Shown piece after piece: positions 25,187-33,988 of a DNA stretch of 64,000 bases (position 1 is its first letter; every line of letters begins with the position of its first letter). The notes beneath the pieces were generated by a model. It searched no databases. It worked only from the letters and a program-made list of their open reading frames with translations, and was not told where the DNA came from. The translations under genes and the position numbers were made by a program. Source of the stretch: Oxalobacteraceae bacterium (lineage in GTDB: Bacteria > Pseudomonadota > Gammaproteobacteria > Burkholderiales > Burkholderiaceae_D); contig JABTBR010000029.1 of NCBI GenBank assembly GCA_013284265.1, positions 1 to 64,000 of the forward strand. The letters run 5' to 3'.

Positions 25187-25924
25187 ATGGCATACATAGA
25201 GCAGTGCGCGGATGCATATGCGGAAAGCTACGGCGCCGACGGCGGCGCGCCGGTGCGCCATAGCGTGGCCGACGAGCAGAAGCATCTGCTGTCCTACGCA
25301 CCGCTGGTCAAGCGTATCGTGCGCCAGCTCAATTCGCAGATCGCCGGCGCCATCGACCGCGACGATATGGAACAGATCGGCCTGATGGGCCTGCTCGAAG
25401 CGCTGCGCCGCTACGGCGAACCGGACGGCGCCTTCGGCAGTTATGCCAGCCTGCGCATCCGCGGCGCCATCCTCGACGAGCTGCGCCGCCAGGACTGGCG
25501 CCCGCGCGCGGTGCGCCAGCACAGCCACAAGCTGCGCGACGCGGTGCGCGCGCTGACCCGCAAGCTGGGCCGCGAGCCCAGCGAGGCCGACATCATTTCC
25601 CAGCTCGGCATCACGGCCGAGGCCTACCAGGAATACCAGCTCGACGAGAACGCCGAGCTGATCGCCAGTTTCGACGAAATCCTGCAAGACAGCATCGGCA
25701 ACGACAGCGCACCCAGCCCCGAGGACCAGCTGATGGTGCGGCGCAGCCTGGAACAGGCCCTGCATGGCCTGGACGAGCGCGAACAGCGGGTGGTGCAGAT
25801 GTATTACGAATTTGAACTGAGCTACAAGGAAATTGCCGCCGTCCTCGACCTGACCGACGCGCGCGTCTGCCAGTTGAACAAGGCGGCCCTGGGCAAAATG
25901 AAAGCGGTTCTGCAAAGCGCCTGA
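25187..25924 (+). CDS. fliA: Flagellar sigma-28 factor FliA (LafS)
   Basis: The RNA polymerase sigma factor for late flagellar genes. From ATG 25187 it has 245 residues; a GTG at 25142 overlapping the fliL stop (GTGA) is the alternative and adds 15. Region 2 shows LLSYAPLVKRIVRQLNSQI and DMEQIGLMGLLEALRRYGE; region 3 includes RAVRQHSHKLRDAVRALTRK; region 4 has LDEREQRVVQMYYEFELSYK and a helix-turn-helix to the end. It is encoded inside the locus together with its likely antagonist FlgM, so late control is self-contained. It is the lafS counterpart. Confidence 0.94.
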   Translation: MAYIEQCADAYAESYGADGGAPVRHSVADEQKHLLSYAPLVKRIVRQLNSQIAGAIDRDDMEQIGLMGLLEALRRYGEPDGAFGSYASLRIRGAILDELRRQDWRPRAVRQHSHKLRDAVRALTRKLGREPSEADIISQLGITAEAYQEYQLDENAELIASFDEILQDSIGNDSAPSPEDQLMVRRSLEQALHGLDEREQRVVQMYYEFELSYKEIAAVLDLTDARVCQLNKAALGKMKAVLQSA

Positions 25925-25970
25925 GCGCACGCGGGCAACCTGATCACAGTAAGCGGAAAGGCGAATCATC

Positions 25971-26888
25971 ATGCAGCAAATCATCGGTATCATCATCGTC
26001 ATGGGCAGCGTCTTCGGGGGCTTCTTCATGATGGGAGGCGCCTTCCACCAGATCTGGCAGCCGATCGAGCTGATCGTCATCGCCGGGGCCGGCCTGGGCG
26101 CCTTCGTGCTGGGCAATCCGACCCACGTACTGTCCGAGACCATGACCCAGCTGAAAAAAATTCTGTTCCGTAAAAAATACGACTCGGAATTCCAACGCCA
26201 GCTGCTGCTGCTGATGTATGAACTGCTGCAACTGGCCGCCGGCGGCCTGAAGGCCCTCGACGCCCACGTCGAGGCGCCCAAGGACAGCCCGCTGTTCCAG
26301 CGCTATCCGCGCGTGCTGGAAGAACCCAAGCTGCTCGCCTTCATCGTCGACAACTTCCGCCTGATGGCCATGGGCAAGATCAACGCCCACGAACTCGAAG
26401 GCGTGCTCGAACAGGAGCTGGAAGCCATCCATGAGGAACTGAACCAGCCGGCCAAGTCCCTCAACAAGATCGGCGAAGCGATGCCGGGCTTCGGGATTCT
26501 GGCCGCCGTGCTGGGGATCGTGATCACCATGAACACCGTCAGCGAAGGCGCCAGCTCGGGCGATATCGCCGAACACGTGGGCGCGGCCATGGTCGGCACC
26601 TTCATCGGTATCTTCATGTGCTACGGCGTGCTCGACCCGATTTCCAATATGATGAAGCAGCTGGTGGGCCAGGAAGCGTCCAACAAGGAGTGCGTCAAGG
26701 TGGTGCTGGTGACCCATGTGGCCGGCAAGCCGCCGCTGCTGGCCATCGATGCCGGACGGCGCCTGGTGCCGCTGAACATCAAGCCGAGTTTCGCCCAGCT
26801 CGAACGCTGGATCAATGACCTGGAAGGCCGCGACAGCGCGCCGGAAGAGACCTCGCGCCGAGGAGGTGGCCGTGCTAAAGCCGCATGA
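25971..26888 (+). CDS. motA: Flagellar motor stator protein MotA (LafT)
   Basis: The stator subunit with four membrane segments (about residues 2-24, 32-50, 168-188, 200-222). It has 305 residues. The cytosolic loop has RYPRVLEEPKLLAFIVDNFR and the conserved charged residues that contact FliG. GEAMPGFGILAAVLGIVITM, with the proline that transmits ion flow, precedes the third helix. The C-terminal tail is basic. It overlaps the motB start by 17 bases. The mix of sequence features looks proton-type, but ion choice cannot be proved by eye. Confidence 0.95.
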   Translation: MQQIIGIIIVMGSVFGGFFMMGGAFHQIWQPIELIVIAGAGLGAFVLGNPTHVLSETMTQLKKILFRKKYDSEFQRQLLLLMYELLQLAAGGLKALDAHVEAPKDSPLFQRYPRVLEEPKLLAFIVDNFRLMAMGKINAHELEGVLEQELEAIHEELNQPAKSLNKIGEAMPGFGILAAVLGIVITMNTVSEGASSGDIAEHVGAAMVGTFIGIFMCYGVLDPISNMMKQLVGQEASNKECVKVVLVTHVAGKPPLLAIDAGRRLVPLNIKPSFAQLERWINDLEGRDSAPEETSRRGGGRAKAA

Positions 26889-27996
26889 GAAACATCATGA
26901 AGAGACCATCGTCAAGCGCGGCGGTGGCAAGCACAAGCACGACGAGCATGGCGGTGCCTGGAAGGTAGCCTTCGCCGACTTTTGCCTGGCGTTGATGTGT
27001 CTGTTCCTGGTGCTGTGGCTGATGGCGGCGCGCAATACCGAATCGCTGCAGCACATCATGACCGAGGCCGACGGCGCCAAGACCGACCAGGGCAAGGGCG
27101 TCATGCCCGAGCAGGTGGGCGGGCCGCGCGGCAGCCTGATCGAGCGCTTCCCTATGCCGCGTACCGGCAACTCGGACGCGCCCGGCAAGCAGCTCGCCTC
27201 CGGCGAAGCCTCGCCCGAGGTCAGCGCGACGGCCGCCAAGGTCACCTATGACACCCCGGCCGACCTGGCCGCGCTGTCCAAGGCGCTCACCCAGATGAGC
27301 GCGGAATTTGGCCTGAGCAGCAATCTCGAATCGGTGATCACCCCCTATGGCTTGCGCGTGATGATGCACGACACCGACCATCAGGGCATGTTCGTGCGCG
27401 GTTCGGCCGTGCCGACCGACAAATTCCGCTCCATGCTGCGCAAGATGGGCCAGCTGTTCTCGCATATGGAAAACCAGATGCTGGTGGTCGGCCACACCGA
27501 CTCGCTGCAATACGCCGACACCAGTTATTCGGCCTTCTCCAACTGGACCCTGTCGAGCAACCGCGCGATGTCCTCGCGCGCCCAGCTGCTGGCCGGCAGC
27601 ATGAATCCGGAATCGGTGCTGCAGGTGGTGGGCATGGCCGACCGCGCCCCGCTCAATCCCAAGCAGCCCGACGCCGGCGTCAACCGCCGCATCGAGCTGC
27701 TGATACTGACCACGGCCCAGGCCAGGGCGGTGGCGGGCATGTTCGGCGTACCCGACAATAAGAGCGCGCTCAACGAGGATATCGACACCTCCCTGCCCGA
27801 CGTCAGCATGCTGCAGAAGCTGCGCGAAAAAATAATGCCGCTCGAAAAGAATTCCGGCAAGGCAGGCAGTTACAATGAAGCACGCGGTGGCCAGCGCAGC
27901 GAGCCGCGCAACGGCCAGGGCACCGGGCAGCGCGATGGTCAGGGCACGGGGCAACGCGAAGGTCAACGCGATGGTCAACGCGATGGTCAACGTTAA
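26872..27996 (+). CDS. motB: Flagellar motor stator protein MotB (LafU) with repeat tail
   Basis: The stator subunit that anchors to peptidoglycan. I chose GTG 26872 because AGGAGG lies five bases upstream; the longer frame to 26815 lies in motA. It has 374 residues. The membrane helix WKVAFADFCLALMCLFLVLW holds the ion-binding Asp36. The OmpA-like domain (about 180-285) has VVGHTDSLQYADTSYSAFSN, SSNRAMSSRAQLL and NRRIELLIL. After about residue 340 the protein ends in a Gly-Gln-Arg-rich repeat tail absent from most MotB. It is the last gene of the late operon before flgM. Confidence 0.94.
   Translation: MLKPHEKHHEETIVKRGGGKHKHDEHGGAWKVAFADFCLALMCLFLVLWLMAARNTESLQHIMTEADGAKTDQGKGVMPEQVGGPRGSLIERFPMPRTGNSDAPGKQLASGEASPEVSATAAKVTYDTPADLAALSKALTQMSAEFGLSSNLESVITPYGLRVMMHDTDHQGMFVRGSAVPTDKFRSMLRKMGQLFSHMENQMLVVGHTDSLQYADTSYSAFSNWTLSSNRAMSSRAQLLAGSMNPESVLQVVGMADRAPLNPKQPDAGVNRRIELLILTTAQARAVAGMFGVPDNKSALNEDIDTSLPDVSMLQKLREKIMPLEKNSGKAGSYNEARGGQRSEPRNGQGTGQRDGQGTGQREGQRDGQRDGQR
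27911..27993 (+). repeat. Short tandem repeats in the 3' end of motB
   Basis: Degenerate repeats of 12-bp type (GATGGTCAACGC and CAGGGCACCGGGCAGCGC) encode the tail units GQGTGQRD, GQGTGQRE, then GQRDGQRDGQR. The unit count could vary by slippage without changing frame because units are multiples of three. Confidence 0.8.
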
Positions 27997-28058
27997 GGCG
28001 GAGCGCGCCCAGCGGCGCATTGCGGGCTGATATGGAAACCAAGCCAAGAGGCACACGT

Positions 28059-28334
28059 ATGAGAATCTCCACAGGGAATGTGGACGGCATGGCCGTCCAG
28101 CGCGTCAGCGAACAAGCGCCGGCCGAAGCGGCCGAGGCGGTCCACGCCCCCGCCCCCCAGACGGCGCTGCAATCGGCGGTACTGCAGCCGGCGCTCAAAG
28201 CGATGTCCGAAATGCCCGAGATCGACCAGGAAAAAGTGGCGGCCCTGCGCGATGCGCTGGCCAAGGGCGAATTGCCCTTCAACGCCGCCAAGCTGGCCGG
28301 CCTGATCCAGCGTTTCCACGGGAGCGAGAAGTGA
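28059..28334 (+). CDS. flgM: Anti-sigma-28 factor FlgM (LfgM)
   Basis: Holds FliA until the hook is finished and is then exported. From ATG 28059 it has 91 residues, with AGAGG seven bases upstream; other in-frame ATGs at 28032 and 28020 are less well placed. The C-terminal FlgM helix MPEIDQEKVAALRDALAKGE followed by LPFNAAKLAGLIQRFHG matches the FliA-binding region. It lies directly after motB and overlaps flgN by four bases, pairing with the FliA encoded 2 kb upstream. Confidence 0.92.
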   Translation: MRISTGNVDGMAVQRVSEQAPAEAAEAVHAPAPQTALQSAVLQPALKAMSEMPEIDQEKVAALRDALAKGELPFNAAKLAGLIQRFHGSEK

Positions 28335-28759
28335 ACCAGACCACGCGCCAGCAAGCCATGCAGCAACTGCTGCGCGGCATGGCCGACGATGGCCTGGCCT
28401 ACCAGGAAGTACTGGCCCTGCTCGAACAGCAGTTCGAGGCCGCCGTGCGCCACCAGAGCGCGCGCCTGGGCGAAGTGGCCGAAACCATCACGGCCAAGGT
28501 CGATGTGATCGAGGCGCGCCGGCGCCAGCGCGTGGCGCTGGTGCAACAGCTGCTGGGGCCGGGCGGCACCATGGCCCAGGCCTTCGCCCTGCTCAAGCAG
28601 GAGGCGCGGCTGCGGCTCGAAGCCGACTGGGCCGCACTGGAACAGATGGTGATCGAATGCAAACGGCTGGGCAAGCGCAATAGCGACTTGCTGGTCGACC
28701 AGTACAGCATCATGCAGCGCGTGCTGCACGGGGAGGACCAACTGTATGCGCCCGCTTGA
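28331..28759 (+). CDS. flgN: Hook-junction export chaperone FlgN (LfgN)
   Basis: A 142-residue helical protein in the flgN position after flgM. The family binds FlgK and FlgL before export. It shows two long amphipathic helices (about 5-50 and 55-125) and no membrane segment; residues are not strongly conserved in the family, so the call uses size, helicity and the flgM neighbour. It overlaps both neighbours by a few bases. Confidence 0.82.
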   Translation: MNQTTRQQAMQQLLRGMADDGLAYQEVLALLEQQFEAAVRHQSARLGEVAETITAKVDVIEARRRQRVALVQQLLGPGGTMAQAFALLKQEARLRLEADWAALEQMVIECKRLGKRNSDLLVDQYSIMQRVLHGEDQLYAPA

Positions 28760-29522
28760 ACCCACCCGGCCCACCGCGGCCACCGTCTCGAACATGGGCA
28801 GTAGCGGCCCGGTCGCGGTGCTGCCCGCCAGCTTCGGCGGCGGCGGCAATTTCTCCTCCACCTTCCAGCGCGTCCAGGGCGAGGTGGCCAACTTCATCGC
28901 CCACGGCGGCGCCGGCGCTTCCGCGGCCACGGCCCTGAGCGCCGAAGGCATGGCCGTGCGCGCCCGCGCCAGCGGCGCCATTGACGGGAACACCGGCAAC
29001 ACCGAGGGCGCCGCAGCGGCCGGCGCCGACCCGGCCCGGCAACAGGAATTTCTCGCCTCGATACAGCCGTGGGCGGCCCAGGCCGCCGAAAAACTGGGGG
29101 TCGCGCCGGAACTGGTGGCGGCCCATGCGGCACTCGAATCGGGCTGGGGCCAGCGCCAACTGCCCGGCAGCGGCGCCGGCGGCCACAATCTGTTCGGCAT
29201 CAAGGCCGGCGTCGGCTGGCAGGGCGAGGTCGCCAGTGCGGCCACCACCGAATTCGAACACGGGCTCAGCGTGCGCAAGACCGAGCGCTTCCGCAGCTAT
29301 GCCGATCCGGCCAGCGCCTTCAACGATTACGCCAGCCTGATCAAGGACAATCCGCGCTATGCGGCGGCCCTCAACACCGGCAGCGATGCGCACGCCTTTG
29401 CCCAGGGCCTGGCCCAGGGCGGCTACGCCAGCGATCCACAGTATGCGGCCAAGCTCAGCAAGCTGGCCCTGCAATTACAAGGCGGCGCCGCCGCCAAGAT
29501 GGTGCGTCAATCGGGAGACTGA
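28746..29522 (+). CDS. FlgJ-type muramidase, separate from the rod protein
   Basis: A 258-residue protein whose C-terminal part (about 98-250) is the glucosaminidase domain normally fused to the C-terminus of FlgJ; it opens the peptidoglycan for the rod. The motif AHAALESGWGQRQLP holds catalytic Glu131, and GGHNLFGIKAGVGWQGE, RSYADPASAFNDYASLI and RYAAAL are typical. The N-terminal 95 residues are low-complexity Ala/Gly and lack the rod-cap domain, which is encoded separately at 36716. No Sec signal is visible, so export by the flagellar gate is likely. It overlaps flgN by 14 bases and converges with flgA, sharing 16 bases at the 3' ends. Confidence 0.88.
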   Translation: MRPLEPTRPTAATVSNMGSSGPVAVLPASFGGGGNFSSTFQRVQGEVANFIAHGGAGASAATALSAEGMAVRARASGAIDGNTGNTEGAAAAGADPARQQEFLASIQPWAAQAAEKLGVAPELVAAHAALESGWGQRQLPGSGAGGHNLFGIKAGVGWQGEVASAATTEFEHGLSVRKTERFRSYADPASAFNDYASLIKDNPRYAAALNTGSDAHAFAQGLAQGGYASDPQYAAKLSKLALQLQGGAAAKMVRQSGD

Positions 29523-30241
29523 GTGGACACGGGCATATCGACAGGTTCGACGGTACCGGCCGCGCTGACGCGGGCGCGGATAGTGACACCGTTGGCATTG
29601 CGCACGCGCACGACGCTGCCGCGCGCGCCATTGTCGAGCGCCTCGCCCGCCATGCTGACCTCGATCTGTTCCACTTTCGCCACAATCCGCACCGCGTCGC
29701 CGCGCTTGATCAGGTTGGGCGCCACCAGCAGCGCCTGGCGCAACACCTCGCCGCTGCGCAAGCCGCGCTTGCCGGACAGGCCGATCGCATCGAGCGGATC
29801 GGCGATGCTGTCGGCGATGCCCGAGATATCGTGGCGCTCCAACAACACATCCTCTTCCCGTAAAGGCTTGCCCGCGGCCACATCGGCGGCCGCCACGGCC
29901 ACCCGCGCCGACACCTGGGCCCGCACCACGAACTCGAATTTCCAGCCCGCCGCGCCGGCGCACACGGCCGCGAAACGCATCCGCGCGGGCAGGCGCGTAT
30001 CGACCGCCTGGACCTCCACCGGCCCCGCGCAAGGGGCTAGCGGGCGGCTGCCGCGCACCACGCCGACCTCATATTTGGGCTCGACCAGGCCGCTGCTGTC
30101 GGCCTGGCGCAGCAGGTGCTGGCGCGCCGCCTGCTCCACTTTTTGCAGCACCTGTTCCGGAAGTGTGTCGGCCTGGGCCGAAAATTTAATACTAATGAGC
30201 AACATCGCGCCCAATCGCGTTACAATAGTTTTGTTGAACAT
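29507..30241 (-). CDS. flgA: P-ring assembly chaperone FlgA (LfgA)
   Basis: A periplasmic chaperone for the FlgI P ring. I chose ATG 30241, with GAGGT seven bases upstream; it has 244 residues. A signal peptide with cleavage near AQA precedes the mature start DTLPEQVLQK. The C-terminal SAF-like domain (about 120-235) includes VAAGKPLREEDVLLERHD, GLSGKRGLRSGEVL and VVRVRNANG. It stands alone on the minus strand, divergent from flgB over 160 bases, and overlaps the muramidase gene by 16 bases tail to tail. Confidence 0.93.
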   Translation of the reverse strand: MFNKTIVTRLGAMLLISIKFSAQADTLPEQVLQKVEQAARQHLLRQADSSGLVEPKYEVGVVRGSRPLAPCAGPVEVQAVDTRLPARMRFAAVCAGAAGWKFEFVVRAQVSARVAVAAADVAAGKPLREEDVLLERHDISGIADSIADPLDAIGLSGKRGLRSGEVLRQALLVAPNLIKRGDAVRIVAKVEQIEVSMAGEALDNGARGSVVRVRNANGVTIRARVSAAGTVEPVDMPVSTQSPD

Positions 30242-30400
30242 GAGCAATACCTCTACTAAGATAACGAGAACGGCCTGAGGCGCGCCATCGGTATGCGCGC
30301 CCGGTCGCCATTTTACATGGGGCTAGTCATCGTGTTCGTTTGCATCTGGATTTAAAGCAACATCGTCAGTGTTCAGTCAGTGACATCCTAGGGGGACAGC
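30242..30400. promoter_or_regulatory. Divergent flgA / flgB promoter region
   Basis: This stretch lies between the flgA start and the flgB ATG. AGGGGGA just before 30401 is the flgB ribosome binding site. A TTTAAAGC block near 30352 and A/T-rich parts near 30240 could hold promoters, but I could not match either sigma-28 or sigma-54 consensus with correct spacing. Confidence 0.4.
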
Positions 30401-30763
30401 ATGAGCATCAACTTCAAGGACGCCGTCGGCGTTCATTCCGAGGCCCTGCAGCTGCGCGCCGAACGCACCCGCGTGCTGGCCTCGAATATCGCCAATGAAA
30501 ACACCCCCGGCTTCCAGGCCAAGGACATGGACTTCACGGCCAGCATGGCCGCCAGCGCCGCCCAGGCGGCCGGCGAACTGGCCCTCGATGGCGACAGCGA
30601 TCCCCTGTACCGCGTGCCCTACCACCCCAGCGGCGACGGCAACACCGTCGAGATCGGCGTCGAGCAGGCCGCCTTTTCCCAGAACGCCACCGATTTCCAG
30701 ACCAGCCTGACCTTCGTCAACATGAAGTTCAAGGGCTTGGCCAAAGCCATTAACGGGCAGTAA
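30401..30763 (+). CDS. flgB: Flagellar proximal rod protein FlgB (LfgB)
   Basis: A proximal rod subunit of 120 residues. The N-terminal family signature LRAERTRVLASNIANENTPG (about residues 16-35) continues with FQAKDMDF, and the C-terminal QNATDFQTSLTFVNMKFKGL is typical. It is first in the long rod-hook operon flgB to flgL. A strong ribosome binding site (AGGGGGA) precedes it. Confidence 0.95.
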   Translation: MSINFKDAVGVHSEALQLRAERTRVLASNIANENTPGFQAKDMDFTASMAASAAQAAGELALDGDSDPLYRVPYHPSGDGNTVEIGVEQAAFSQNATDFQTSLTFVNMKFKGLAKAINGQ

Positions 30764-30861
30764 AAAAACAAACGTCAAGCGGCGAACAAGGGGCGGAATC
30801 CGTCTCTGTTGCCCTAAAGTAAGTTTAGAAATGGCCGTTAAGCTACACTCAGGAGATCATT

Positions 30862-31284
30862 ATGTCGTTCAAGAATATTTCAGAGATAGCCGGTTCGGCG
30901 ATGGCGGCCCAGACCGTGCGTCTGAACACCATCGCCAGCAATCTGGCCAATGCCGATTCCGTGGCCGGCACCGAGACCGACACCTACCGCGCGCGCAAGC
31001 CCGTGTTCGCCGCCGTGCTCAACGAGGCCAGCGACTTCGACCACGCCGTCGGCGGCCGCGTGCAGGTGCTCGACGTGGTCCAGTCGAGCGAGCCGCTGCG
31101 CAAGGTCTTCGATCCCGGCCATCCGATGGCCAACGCCGAGGGCATGGTGTTCTACCCCAACGTCAACCAGGTGGCCGAAATGACCGACATGATGTCGGCC
31201 TCGCGCGCCTTCGAAACCAATGTCGAAGTGCTCGGCCGCATCCGCACGATGCAGCAATCCCTCCTCAAACTCGGTGAAGGCTAA
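30862..31284 (+). CDS. flgC: Flagellar proximal rod protein FlgC (LfgC)
   Basis: A proximal rod subunit of 140 residues. The N-terminal motif RLNTIASNLANADSVAG and the C-terminal VNQVAEMTDMMSASRAFETN with VEVLGRIRTMQQSLLKLGEG match FlgC. It is 98 bases after flgB, a gap in which I see no structure beyond the AGGAG site. It is followed by flgD after three bases. Confidence 0.95.
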   Translation: MSFKNISEIAGSAMAAQTVRLNTIASNLANADSVAGTETDTYRARKPVFAAVLNEASDFDHAVGGRVQVLDVVQSSEPLRKVFDPGHPMANAEGMVFYPNVNQVAEMTDMMSASRAFETNVEVLGRIRTMQQSLLKLGEG

Positions 31285-31287
31285 GCC

Positions 31288-31965
31288 ATGCAAACCAGTC
31301 TCCTCAACAATGGCAGCAGCAGCGCCAACAGCGCCGCCACTGGTATCGCCGGCAACAACGCCAGCGCCACCTCGGATATGTTCACCAAGCTGCTGGTGGC
31401 CCAGATCAAGAACCAGGACCCGCTCTCGCCCACCGACCCGAGCCAGTTCATCAATCAGCTGACCCAGTTGTCGCAAACGGAGTCGCTGCAGAACCTGTCG
31501 AACCTGACCAGCGCGAACGCCAGCGTGCTGCAAAGCATGCAGGTACTGGCCCTGGGCGCCCAGGTGGGCTCGACCGTCATGGTCAGCAGCAACAAGGTCG
31601 AACTGGGCGCCGAGAAAGTCGAGGGCGCCTTTACCCTGGGCAGCCCAAGCAGCAAGACCACCCTGGTGCTGACCGGCAGCGATGGCGCCAAGCATAACGT
31701 CGACATCGGCGTGCGCGGCGCCGGCAGCGTGCCCTTCTCGATCGACGCGGCCGCGCTGGGCTTGCCCGCCGGCAGCTACACGATGCAGGTCGAGACCAGT
31801 TCCAAGGAAGTTCCGACCATCGATATCGCCGGGCGCCTGAACAGCGTGCGCCTGTCGGCCGCCGGCAGCGTGGTGCTCAGCGTGGCCCATGTGGGCGAGG
31901 TCGCACCGGCCACCATCACCGCCTTCAACGGCAAATCCCCTTCCGCCACTCAATCCAGTCTGTAA
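31288..31965 (+). CDS. flgD: Hook cap and assembly protein FlgD (LfgD)
   Basis: The scaffold at the hook tip. It has 225 residues. The N-terminal domain has MFTKLLVAQIKNQDPLSPTD, a strong FlgD mark, then SQFINQLTQLSQTESLQNL. The C-terminal Ig-like and tudor-like parts contain VLTGSDGAKH and AGSYTMQVET. It starts three bases after flgC, so it is cotranscribed, and it precedes flgE. Confidence 0.95.
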   Translation: MQTSLLNNGSSSANSAATGIAGNNASATSDMFTKLLVAQIKNQDPLSPTDPSQFINQLTQLSQTESLQNLSNLTSANASVLQSMQVLALGAQVGSTVMVSSNKVELGAEKVEGAFTLGSPSSKTTLVLTGSDGAKHNVDIGVRGAGSVPFSIDAAALGLPAGSYTMQVETSSKEVPTIDIAGRLNSVRLSAAGSVVLSVAHVGEVAPATITAFNGKSPSATQSSL

Positions 31966-31983
31966 GAAAGAAAGGTATCCGCC

Positions 31984-33219
31984 ATGAGTTTCGATATCGC
32001 ATTGTCTGGCATCCAGGCCATCAACGAACAGCTGACCACGGTCAGCAACAACATCGCCAACGCCGGCACCTATGGCTTCAAGTCCAGCCGCGCCAACTTC
32101 TCGTCGATGTACGCGGGCAGCCAGGCTACCGGTGTCGAAATCGGCTCGCTGACCCAGAGCATAGGCTTGAACGGCGGCGTGCTCAATACCGGCCGCTCGC
32201 TGGACGCCTCGATCAATGGCCGCGGCTTCTTCATCAGCAAGGATTCCACCGGCCTGAGCACTTACAGCCGCGTCGGCATCTTCAATAACGACAAGAATGG
32301 CTTCCTGATCGACAGCGCCGGCCGCAAGGTGCAAGGCTATGGCCTGACTCCGCCGAGCACGGTGCAGGGTCCGCTGGGCGATGTGACCATTCCTAGCGGC
32401 CAGATCCCGGCCGTGGCCACCACCGGCATGGATTATGTCGGCAATCTGTCCTCGTCCTGGCTGGCCCCGGCCAATGCCTGGACCTCGCCGGTGGCCGCCG
32501 GCCCCGGCAACGTGCCGCCGGCCATTCCGGCCGATCCGGCCAGCTACAATATGTCCAAGGTCAGCGTGCTGTACGACTCGCTGGGCAACCAGCACACGCT
32601 GACCCAGTACTTCGTCAGCGGCGGCCCCGGCTCGAACACCGTGACGGTGCAATACGCCTTCGACGGCAACGATATGTCCGCCCCGCTGCAGATGGATTTC
32701 AGTACCGCCGGCCAGTTGGTCAATCCGGTCGCGCCATCGTCGACCACGCTGAACATGGCGCCGCCCGGCGCCGATCCGATGGTCGTCATCGTCGACTACA
32801 CCGGCACCACCCAGTTCGCCGGCGAGGCCACCACGGCCACCAATGCCGCCGACGGCTATGCCTCGGGCACCTTCACCGGCGTCGACCTGTCGAGCAACGG
32901 TTCCGTCATCGCCAAGTACAGCAACGGCCAGCAGCAGACCGTCGCCATGCTGGCCCTGGCCACCTTCGCCAACGAGGGCGCGCTGACCCCGATCAACGAC
33001 ACCAGCTGGACCGAATCGATCGAATCGGGCCGCCCGCTCGATTCCACGCCGGGCACCGGCATGGCCGGCGCGCTCAACGCGTCCACGCTGGAGCAGTCGA
33101 ACGTGGACATCACCTCGGAACTGGTGGGCCTGATGACCTCGCAGCGCAACTACCAGGCCAACTCCAAGGTCATCCAGACCGAGAGCACCATGCTGCAATC
33201 GCTGATGCAAGCGATCTGA
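31984..33219 (+). CDS. flgE: Flagellar hook protein FlgE (LfgE)
   Basis: The hook subunit, 411 residues. The N-terminal motif ALSGIQAINEQLTTVSNNIA with NAGTYGFKSSRANFSSMYAG and the C-terminal VDITSELVGLMTSQRNYQAN with SKVIQTESTMLQSLMQ are diagnostic. The middle carries the variable surface domain (about 120-330). GAAAGGT precedes the ATG. It is the substrate of the FlgD cap and of length control by FliK. Confidence 0.96.
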   Translation: MSFDIALSGIQAINEQLTTVSNNIANAGTYGFKSSRANFSSMYAGSQATGVEIGSLTQSIGLNGGVLNTGRSLDASINGRGFFISKDSTGLSTYSRVGIFNNDKNGFLIDSAGRKVQGYGLTPPSTVQGPLGDVTIPSGQIPAVATTGMDYVGNLSSSWLAPANAWTSPVAAGPGNVPPAIPADPASYNMSKVSVLYDSLGNQHTLTQYFVSGGPGSNTVTVQYAFDGNDMSAPLQMDFSTAGQLVNPVAPSSTTLNMAPPGADPMVVIVDYTGTTQFAGEATTATNAADGYASGTFTGVDLSSNGSVIAKYSNGQQQTVAMLALATFANEGALTPINDTSWTESIESGRPLDSTPGTGMAGALNASTLEQSNVDITSELVGLMTSQRNYQANSKVIQTESTMLQSLMQAI

Positions 33220-33234
33220 CCGGACCACTAAGAC

Positions 33235-33960
33235 ATGGATGCCTTGATCTACACGGCGATGAGCGGGGCCGAACGGGCCCTGCGCGGACAACAGGTGCAC
33301 GCCAATAACCTGGCGAATATGGACACGGGCGGTTTCCGCGCGAATATGGAAATGTCGCTGGCCCAGGCCCTGCCCGGCTATGGCTACGACGACCGCCATA
33401 TGGCGCAGTTGCAGGCCAATGCGGTGGTGACGCGCCAGGGCACGCTGAAGGCGACCGGGCGCGATCTCGACGTGGCGATCGCCGGCGACGGCTTCCTGAC
33501 GGTACAGGGACCGACCGGGGAAGCCTATACCCGCGCCGGCGCCTTCACGCTCGACGCCGACGGCACCGTCAAGGTCAACGGCTATCCGGTGCTGGGCGAA
33601 GGCGGCCCCATCACCCTGCCCGAGTACAGCAAGATCGAGATCGGCCAGGATGGCACGATTTCCATCCTCAGCCCGGGCACGGCGAATATGCAGACGCTCG
33701 ACAAGCTCAAGCTGGTCAAGGCCGAGGCGTCCGAGCTGACCAAGAACGAGGCCGGCCTGCTGGTGGCGCGCAGCGGCCAGCCGCTGGCGTCGGACGCGAC
33801 CGTGCTGGTGCGGCCCGGCCACCTGGAAGGCAGCAATGTGTCGGCGGTCGAGGAAATGGTCGCCACCATGAGCTTGAACCGCACTTTTGAAATCCAGATG
33901 AAACTGTTCAAGGCCACCGATTCGATGGCCGAAGTCGGCAACCGCCTCATCGGCGGCTGA
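33235..33960 (+). CDS. flgF: Flagellar proximal rod protein FlgF (LfgF)
   Basis: A rod protein of 241 residues. LIYTAMSGAERALRGQQVHA with NNLANMDTGGFRAN at the start and NVSAVEEMVATMSLNRTFEI at the end identify it. Between them, GRDLDVAIAGDGFLTVQGPT and AYTRAGAFTLDADG are shared with FlgG. It lies between flgE and flgG in the usual order. Confidence 0.95.
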   Translation: MDALIYTAMSGAERALRGQQVHANNLANMDTGGFRANMEMSLAQALPGYGYDDRHMAQLQANAVVTRQGTLKATGRDLDVAIAGDGFLTVQGPTGEAYTRAGAFTLDADGTVKVNGYPVLGEGGPITLPEYSKIEIGQDGTISILSPGTANMQTLDKLKLVKAEASELTKNEAGLLVARSGQPLASDATVLVRPGHLEGSNVSAVEEMVATMSLNRTFEIQMKLFKATDSMAEVGNRLIGG

Positions 33961-33988
33961 TCGTCCACATAGACTAAAGGAAAATACC

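Noticed and set aside
27895..27996. CRISPR-like array at the end of motB
   Set aside because: The repeats are short, contiguous and coding, with no spacers.
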